A stretch of DNA of 64,000 nt from Desulfurivibrio dismutans (lineage in GTDB: Bacteria > Desulfobacterota > Desulfobulbia > Desulfobulbales > Desulfurivibrionaceae), in assembly GCF_029210385.1 (NCBI RefSeq), contig NZ_JARGDQ010000007.1, positions 120,506-184,505 of the forward strand, read 5' to 3'. The position numbers and the translations under genes were made by a program. How positions within the stretch are numbered: the stretch's first letter is position 1; every line of letters starts with the position of its first letter. Under the pieces are notes generated by a model that worked only from the letters and a program-made list of their open reading frames with translations, was not told the origin of the DNA and did no database searches. Below are positions 59,701-64,000 of this stretch, one piece after another.

Positions 59701-62566
59701 TTGACTCAACAAGCGATTCAAATGCTTCCTTGCCTTGTACTGTCTGGTTGAATTCCGCGCATAGTTTCTGATATTTTTTTCTGCTACTAGCAAAATCCTC
59801 CGTAAAGTTAAATATGTCAAACTGAATAGGAATAAAAATCCTCGGGCACGAAATAAACTCATTGACATTCGAAAATGAAATCACGATCGGATAATAGCCA
59901 CGCTCTCTCAATGTATCAATCATCCGGTCCCAAAAATCTCTTTCCCCTGCTGTAACCAAAGTAGGGTGGAAAATTAATACATGATTGGAACGATCATTAC
60001 TTGTGCCAATGACAACCGCAGGTTGCTTCAAAGGTGCTGGCTTGCGCGGCGCAACAATCTTCCGCGACGTCTCCCCATCCCCGACTTTTAGCACTTTATT
60101 TATAGGAACTTCAGTGCGGACACCAAGACTAACAATCGTCTCGACAAGGTTGGCCCAAGAATTTTCGCGCAGGTACCGCTCTCTTGCCCGCTTGACATTG
60201 GTTTGAAACACTCCCAGCCGCCTTACAACCTCGGCTACGGACTGACGTACCGATAAAGCAGTCGCATCCGCACTGACGCCAATTCCAGTATCCTTTACAA
60301 TGTCAGAAAGCCAAGTGCCCTTTACAACGACGACAGGTTTTCCTAAGATAATCGAGTCGATAAGGATGCCACTAGTGCGCCTCTCGAACGCATCCGGCAG
60401 ATAAGGCAGTACGACAACGTCACTCCCTGACATCATGCGGATAAAATCATCATCGCTTAACTCCTGGTCAAGCACCTGGATTGCGGTTTTGTCTACAGAC
60501 TCAAAGGCGTTAATCAACTCGGCACCATGATCATTGCCAGGCTTTTCCCGAGCCATATCTAGTTTTGCGCGAAGAATGACTTCTAAATCGGTATTACTTG
60601 ATAATTCGGAAGCCGCGTAAACCGAAAGCAGAAAACCTTTTGCCCTACTGGCACCACCAGGGAATAAAATTCTGACAGGCTTATGAGAACTGCCAGAACC
60701 TTGCAACAATGAGACCAGCCTTCCTTTATCATCTCCAAAAGTTGTACTAGGGTGAGGAAGAACCGGAATAACTACCCCCCAGTCACGTTTGTACTGCTCG
60801 GCGATTTGCGTCGTGGAGTGTGTCAGCACCACTTGGCCTGACCTCAACATTCTTTGCATTACGGGCCGCCAACGGTTCCGGTATGCCTCATCATGGTGAT
60901 CTTTGTTATATGACCAGAACAGGTTGATAACTGCGGAAAACCTCGGAAACTCAATCAGAAGAAATTCAACGAGTTCAGCAGCCTCAATGCTCCCGGTGTA
61001 GAAGTAGATAACAATCCGGCCCTTAGAAAAGGCTAGGTCAAGCTCTGTGATTGCAGTGTGTAACTCTTTCACAAATGCTGCCAGTGCGACCTCCTTAATC
61101 GCAGCATTATTTTTGTTCCCGTAATCCCAACTGTGGTGTGAAAATACCCCTATTGATCTGTCAACGGATCTCGGGAAGAGGGTCGGATCAATATCCTTAC
61201 GCGAAATGACCGCCATATTGTAGTCTAGTTCACTTACAGCCTCAGCGATTCTCTTGTCGTATGCTAGGAAATGTCCCCATAGCCCTTTAGCATCCGGGTC
61301 AAGGATTACGATGGACTTCACCCCGATGACGTCGGTGTGCAAAGCGGCTTGCCACTGGTCATTACCAGACCGACTGTGTAGCGCAGGAATAAACGACGGC
61401 GTCTCGCTGCATATTGTTTTTCCTGCGCTTTCGATCGCGCAGGCAGACTCCTCCAAGTCACGGCTATGACCTAAATAGTAGTTATTATAGTTGATAGCAA
61501 AAAAACCCGGATGGGCTTGTTGAATATCAGCCATCCGCTCGTTGAATTGAGCCTTCTTGTCGTGAGACCAAAAGAATTCATTCTCGGTTATCTTACGGCC
61601 GTCACAACCTACTACGGAGATATGATCCGAGAAAGTTGATGCAACCGGCAGCAACATCAAAGTCAGAATGTTGGGATAGGGCTTCAGGCAAAAATTGGTG
61701 CCCAAGTCCGTAACTGGTGCCGACTTTTTATCGAACGGTATTCCTATAACCCGATCCAACAGTGATTCGGGGATGCAGGATTCATAGATTGAATAATCGC
61801 GCATCGGACATAGAAAGTACGCCGACGTCCTGCGCATGGCTTCAACAAGTTCTGCCCGGAAATCGGCAGCATAGGTAGAACAACCAGCATGGTATAGGGG
61901 GTCGGCCGCCACAATTATTTTCGGGTTCGTCTTTTCAAGTATTTCTGTGTTTTTAACGATAGAATTGGAAATCACGGAAATACCATCACTGAAATCTTTC
62001 GTTTCAGAAAACTCGCTCAGTGACGGCCCAGTCCCAAAAACGTAACACTTCCTGTGATGACCGATCAATGAGGCCATCGCCTCGAATTTCTCTCTATTTT
62101 TTCTTATCAAGTCAGCCTGGTTGGCAAATTTGTTCCAACCGGCATGCAAATAGTGGGAGCCCTCAAGGCGATCCTTAACCGGATCGACACGCCAGAAACC
62201 AGATTTTTTCTTCGCCGCCTCTATCGCTGCCACTAAAGGTTTTGGCGCCTGAGCTTCGCCCCCCTCCTTCCAAAGAAGAATCAGATCCTCGGCAGGATCG
62301 AATTGTGCAATCTCCTTGTTGAAATTTGATAGATCAAGAAGGCGCAACCTACTTAATATTGCAGGAAGTTCATCTTTTATTGATGGATCGATAAAATGCG
62401 GAATATTTACCGCATCGACCTTTATATGCGTACTTGCAACATGAATTTCCTCAATCCGATCAAGATAAGGCTTGAAGTACCACGCCAGTCGACTTATAAT
62501 GTTATCCAGCTCTGATTTGCCCAAGAAAGGGGGGTAGAGAAAAATTTTTGACATGTAAAGTTTCAC
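56729..62566 (-). CDS. 1945-residue multidomain glycan biosynthesis protein
   Basis: Visible domains in order are as follows. Residues 1-160 are without recognised motif. Residues 165-390 are DUF115/MptE-like, with [13 protein letters not shown] (174-186). Residues 415-820 are a GT4-like glycosyltransferase, with [14 protein letters not shown] (632-645) and [32 protein letters not shown]. Residues 855-1280 are a capsule-transferase-like GT-B domain, with [13 protein letters not shown] (1150-1162). Residues 1325-1570 are an FkbM methyltransferase ([21 protein letters not shown]). Residues 1610-1860 are a second FkbM domain ([21 protein letters not shown]). Residues 1885-1945 are TPR-like. It seems to extend and methylate a glycan, perhaps on flagellin or capsule. 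The gene is clearly more AT-rich than its neighbours, suggesting transfer. The frame is intact. Confidence 0.85.
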   Translation of the reverse strand: MKLYMSKIFLYPPFLGKSELDNIISRLAWYFKPYLDRIEEIHVASTHIKVDAVNIPHFIDPSIKDELPAILSRLRLLDLSNFNKEIAQFDPAEDLILLWKEGGEAQAPKPLVAAIEAAKKKSGFWRVDPVKDRLEGSHYLHAGWNKFANQADLIRKNREKFEAMASLIGHHRKCYVFGTGPSLSEFSETKDFSDGISVISNSIVKNTEILEKTNPKIIVAADPLYHAGCSTYAADFRAELVEAMRRTSAYFLCPMRDYSIYESCIPESLLDRVIGIPFDKKSAPVTDLGTNFCLKPYPNILTLMLLPVASTFSDHISVVGCDGRKITENEFFWSHDKKAQFNERMADIQQAHPGFFAINYNNYYLGHSRDLEESACAIESAGKTICSETPSFIPALHSRSGNDQWQAALHTDVIGVKSIVILDPDAKGLWGHFLAYDKRIAEAVSELDYNMAVISRKDIDPTLFPRSVDRSIGVFSHHSWDYGNKNNAAIKEVALAAFVKELHTAITELDLAFSKGRIVIYFYTGSIEAAELVEFLLIEFPRFSAVINLFWSYNKDHHDEAYRNRWRPVMQRMLRSGQVVLTHSTTQIAEQYKRDWGVVIPVLPHPSTTFGDDKGRLVSLLQGSGSSHKPVRILFPGGASRAKGFLLSVYAASELSSNTDLEVILRAKLDMAREKPGNDHGAELINAFESVDKTAIQVLDQELSDDDFIRMMSGSDVVVLPYLPDAFERRTSGILIDSIILGKPVVVVKGTWLSDIVKDTGIGVSADATALSVRQSVAEVVRRLGVFQTNVKRARERYLRENSWANLVETIVSLGVRTEVPINKVLKVGDGETSRKIVAPRKPAPLKQPAVVIGTSNDRSNHVLIFHPTLVTAGERDFWDRMIDTLRERGYYPIVISFSNVNEFISCPRIFIPIQFDIFNFTEDFASSRKKYQKLCAEFNQTVQGKEAFESLVESILNCKTIAEKDKAACFSRVIEGVEIFVGYILDLIAKLNPAQVIVNNDTLPLHFIAHRCAKSLSIPAIYSERSPVGSQWFEPDGFYAQSHIPEFIADSSWEKPGSHEETGRFIIDQLRSFPAAHRILADPVSQGANITAVRKNTKRTFLLALDAVKNTGWAQQHHPLRAENYPLFKTPEGAVLYLADMARRFSARLVVKPHPSDEYGKHMSLPEGVELFEGDISEALNSSNVVFCFLTKVAWATMAMRKPLVTLGPNVAALSGIAFHCEEVSDIEEQIGRALEFTANEKADAKLHRFVGFIGKYYFVENDCSNKGADRFLNKYFPERDAAKKIEWKNISRADMVNKLQGIDLTAPDLLPSAATGDLGDLDIVYGPFSRSRERLIDEVEIVKNLFRWKTLSNKKRPSIMLDVGACQGDSFKSFLEAGWHVHAFEPNPPMHERIKKKYAKNKDLIVNQLAVSEVTGNQVPFYTSEESIGISSLSSFRDSHRQTAVVDTIRLDDYCLRNNIDSVDFLKIDTEGFDLMVLKGNNWTSIQPRVIICEFENAKTEKLGYCFEDIASYLHVRGYQVFVSEWHPITRYGSGEHRWRAMHRWPSKLIDRNAWGNLIGFREPVAIEIMELATRHALYQSSLVFARKARLEATKKRSGRPKERGSFVDLEQALVGPFTRSECAHWDETSGIAQLFSGFMCGSTMIDVGAHGGSALMPFIKKGWEVFAFEPDDKNRTKLLERLAKNKNKHLVSLDTRCVSNKSQKGVSFYQSEQSTGISGLSAFHESHVEAQKVDVTTLTEFFRDNPMPAVDFLKIDTEGHDLFVLQGYPWDRGKPAVIECEFEDVKTVPLGYTFHDLSRFLVDKGYTVYVSEWHPIIRYGIQHDWNRLVRYPCELADPKGWGNLLAFRDPIDEQALVVAVKKVLKISSNTNGDALAKTPTRINIASNLDIREANQAFRNGDFSTALQMYLELHKIRPLRMYKDNALRAAKRLGVMPSVIFKE

Positions 62567-62600
62567 CTCGTTGTGTGCAATATTTTAGGGTCTAATCGCT

Positions 62601-62688
62601 CGATTGCAGCATGCGCAAACAAACGAGAAAATCCATGCAATAATAGGGGACAGACCAGAATGGCGCTAGTTTAAGCGATTGCAGCATG
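62601..62688. repeat. 13-bp direct repeat near IS4 element
   Basis: CGATTGCAGCATG occurs at 62601-62613 and again at 62676-62688, the second inside the last codons of the transposase gene. It could mark duplication during insertion or chance similarity. Confidence 0.3.
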
Positions 62689-64000
62689 ATATCTGCTCCG
62701 GTGCATAATCTCTTTCATGTCATGCCTTGGTGAGGTCAACAGCTGGTAATTTTTTGGGCGTCGCTTAAGGCATCGGGGTTCACTTCGCCCTGGGCGTTGC
62801 CTGATCGGAGTGTTGGTCATCGCGTCATACAAATCACTGATCAACCTGAAACGCTCTGCCCGGCTGATCTTCGCCTGATTTAAATGGGGCTCCCAGTTAC
62901 GAAGGGCCTGCACACTGCCCTTGAAACTCACAACCCGAACCTCAATATCCGCTTCTTCCGCAGCCTCATACATCAATCGCCGGATGCAGTTGTAGGCGAT
63001 AAAGTACATCAAGATTTCCTTGCGGATCATCTCCGGAGTTCGGCAGCGCAGAATGTCCAGGCCCATGGTCGTTTTGATGTCGCGGAAAAACAGCTCGACA
63101 TCCCACCGTTTGAAGTAAAGTTCGGCAATCTCTTCCGCAGGATATCGCTTGGCATCGAGAAGGGTCGTGACAATGTAGAACCCCTGAGTTCTGAATCCAG
63201 GATGTTTCACCGTGACCTTGATCTGTCTCAAGACAAGCTCCTTCGGAAGCTCCTCCCATGCCTCTTTCGAATACGACAGAATAGTGTTATAGACGGGGCG
63301 TTTCCACGTTATCAGCAGGTCATCAGGCCCGAGCTTTTTAAGGCTGCCTGCCGAACTGACCGGAGTTCTTCTGGCAAGGGTAACAACGCTGTCGACGCCT
63401 TGTTTCTCCAGGTTTGCGATGTCGAAATAACTACAGAACCCTTTGTCTCCGAGGAAGATGTCTCCCCGCTTAAACATCTTCCACTGCTTGCGGAACAGCG
63501 GCAGCTCGTTATTCTTTTTATTACCGATGGCGTAACTGAGCAAAGCCCCACTTTCCGGCGAAAAACAGGCACAGATACGTGCCGTCGGAAAACCGCATCC
63601 CGGCTTCTGAGAGGACGACTGCGGCCAAACCTCCTGGCTCGCCGGTGTATCCGGCATGCTGACCCCCGTCCCGTCGACAACAATGACTCGCCGGTTGTTC
63701 AACAAGCCGGCCTCCGGCATTTTGTCAAGCCGATCCGCCGTGTGTTCAAAAATTTCGGAGAGCATCTGTTCGTCCAATTTCCTGCGAGCCGTGCAATAGG
63801 AGGCGGTCGAGGATGATGGAATCTTTACTCCCTTAATAGAGGCATAGGATTGAAGCTTGCGGATCACTTCCTTGCAGCCCCCGTCCGCATCCAGCACCTG
63901 ACTGAAAAAAGCCCAGAATGTATTCTCTTTTGAGAAAAGCCTCCGGCGACTCATGGCCCCATCCTGTTCCTGCTTAAGAAACGGGCGGGGGATAAACTTT
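62644..64000 (-). mobile_element. IS4-family insertion sequence, right end outside window
   Basis: An intact transposase gene fills the region. A likely left end lies near AGGGGACAGACCAGAATGG (from 62644). The matching end should be just past 64000, where the visible sequence ends GGGGGATAAACTTT. The terminal repeat and target duplication cannot be confirmed inside the window. Confidence 0.6.
62671..63954 (-). CDS. IS4-family transposase
   Basis: The 427-residue DDE transposase has VVDGTGVSMPDT with the first Asp, FLGDKGFCSYFD with the second, and the IS4 signature Y-(2)-R-(3)-E-(6)-K in YFKRWDVELFFRDIKTTMGLDILRCRTPEMIRKEILMYFIAYN. The N-terminus (KENTFWAFFSQVLDADGGCKEVIRKL) is typical. The gene is complete and on the minus strand. 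Confidence 0.94.
   Translation of the reverse strand: MSRRRLFSKENTFWAFFSQVLDADGGCKEVIRKLQSYASIKGVKIPSSSTASYCTARRKLDEQMLSEIFEHTADRLDKMPEAGLLNNRRVIVVDGTGVSMPDTPASQEVWPQSSSQKPGCGFPTARICACFSPESGALLSYAIGNKKNNELPLFRKQWKMFKRGDIFLGDKGFCSYFDIANLEKQGVDSVVTLARRTPVSSAGSLKKLGPDDLLITWKRPVYNTILSYSKEAWEELPKELVLRQIKVTVKHPGFRTQGFYIVTTLLDAKRYPAEEIAELYFKRWDVELFFRDIKTTMGLDILRCRTPEMIRKEILMYFIAYNCIRRLMYEAAEEADIEVRVVSFKGSVQALRNWEPHLNQAKISRAERFRLISDLYDAMTNTPIRQRPGRSEPRCLKRRPKNYQLLTSPRHDMKEIMHRSRYHAAIA

Overview
The window is GC-rich, tightly packed bacterial DNA. Its gene content is a sigma-54/FliA-type flagellar export cluster, FlhF/FlhG, a MinD-like ATPase, an aconitase of the 640-residue type and a large surface-polysaccharide locus. 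This suggests a motile Gram-negative bacterium of the Desulfobacterota, plausibly Desulfobulbales (Desulfurivibrio-like). The taxonomic guess is inference from gene order and protein flavour, not a database result. No tRNA, rRNA or CRISPR was seen.

Region 1 (1-3160): a left-truncated maf gene and an aconitase gene, both on the minus strand, with long hairpin repeats (family A) beside them. Region 2 (3161-15799): a plus-strand flagellar block behind a good sigma-54 promoter: fliL, fliM, fliN, fliO, fliP, fliQ, fliR, (two structured repeats), flhB, flhA, flhF, flhG, fliA, a cheY and a membrane-anchored protein of unknown function. Together these make the C-ring switch proteins, the export gate and the genes that place and time flagellum assembly. 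Region 3 (15916-22762): a YihY-type membrane protein whose tail is encoded by a repeat, an osmoprotectant-type ABC transporter, a small cupredoxin, a four-helix membrane protein, and a PilZ/diguanylate-cyclase pair.

Region 4 (22823-62566), almost all minus strand, is a polysaccharide locus. Sugar-nucleotide supply genes are manB, manC, UDP-glucuronate epimerase, ugd, galE, fcl and gmd. Initiation and lipid-linked steps are a WbpM-like dehydratase, a WecA/WbpL-like transferase and an epimerase. A translationally coupled decoration operon (34125-43691) encodes a Stealth phosphotransferase, two sulfotransferase-like proteins, two LicD-like proteins and a membrane/kinase-like fusion. There are very large glycosyltransferases (918, 943 and 1945 residues). 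The locus is heavily invaded: an ISL3-family element that cut off a secreted-protein gene, a REP-associated tyrosine transposase with matching 22-bp terminal repeats, solo copies of those repeats, 25-bp palindromes inserted in frame in a glycosyltransferase, CcdAB and ParE-type toxin-antitoxin pairs, and a block of decayed genes. Region 5 (62567-64000) is an IS4-family transposase near the right edge.

The most interesting points are: (i) two copies of a roughly 134-bp repeat with conserved unpaired-looking motifs but stems that differ and stay complementary, which look like a structured RNA or DNA element; (ii) the coupled phospho/sulfo-decoration operon with its membrane-domain/degenerate-kinase fusion; (iii) the 1945-residue multi-enzyme glycan protein; and (iv) several genes whose stop codons or internal residues are supplied by repeats.
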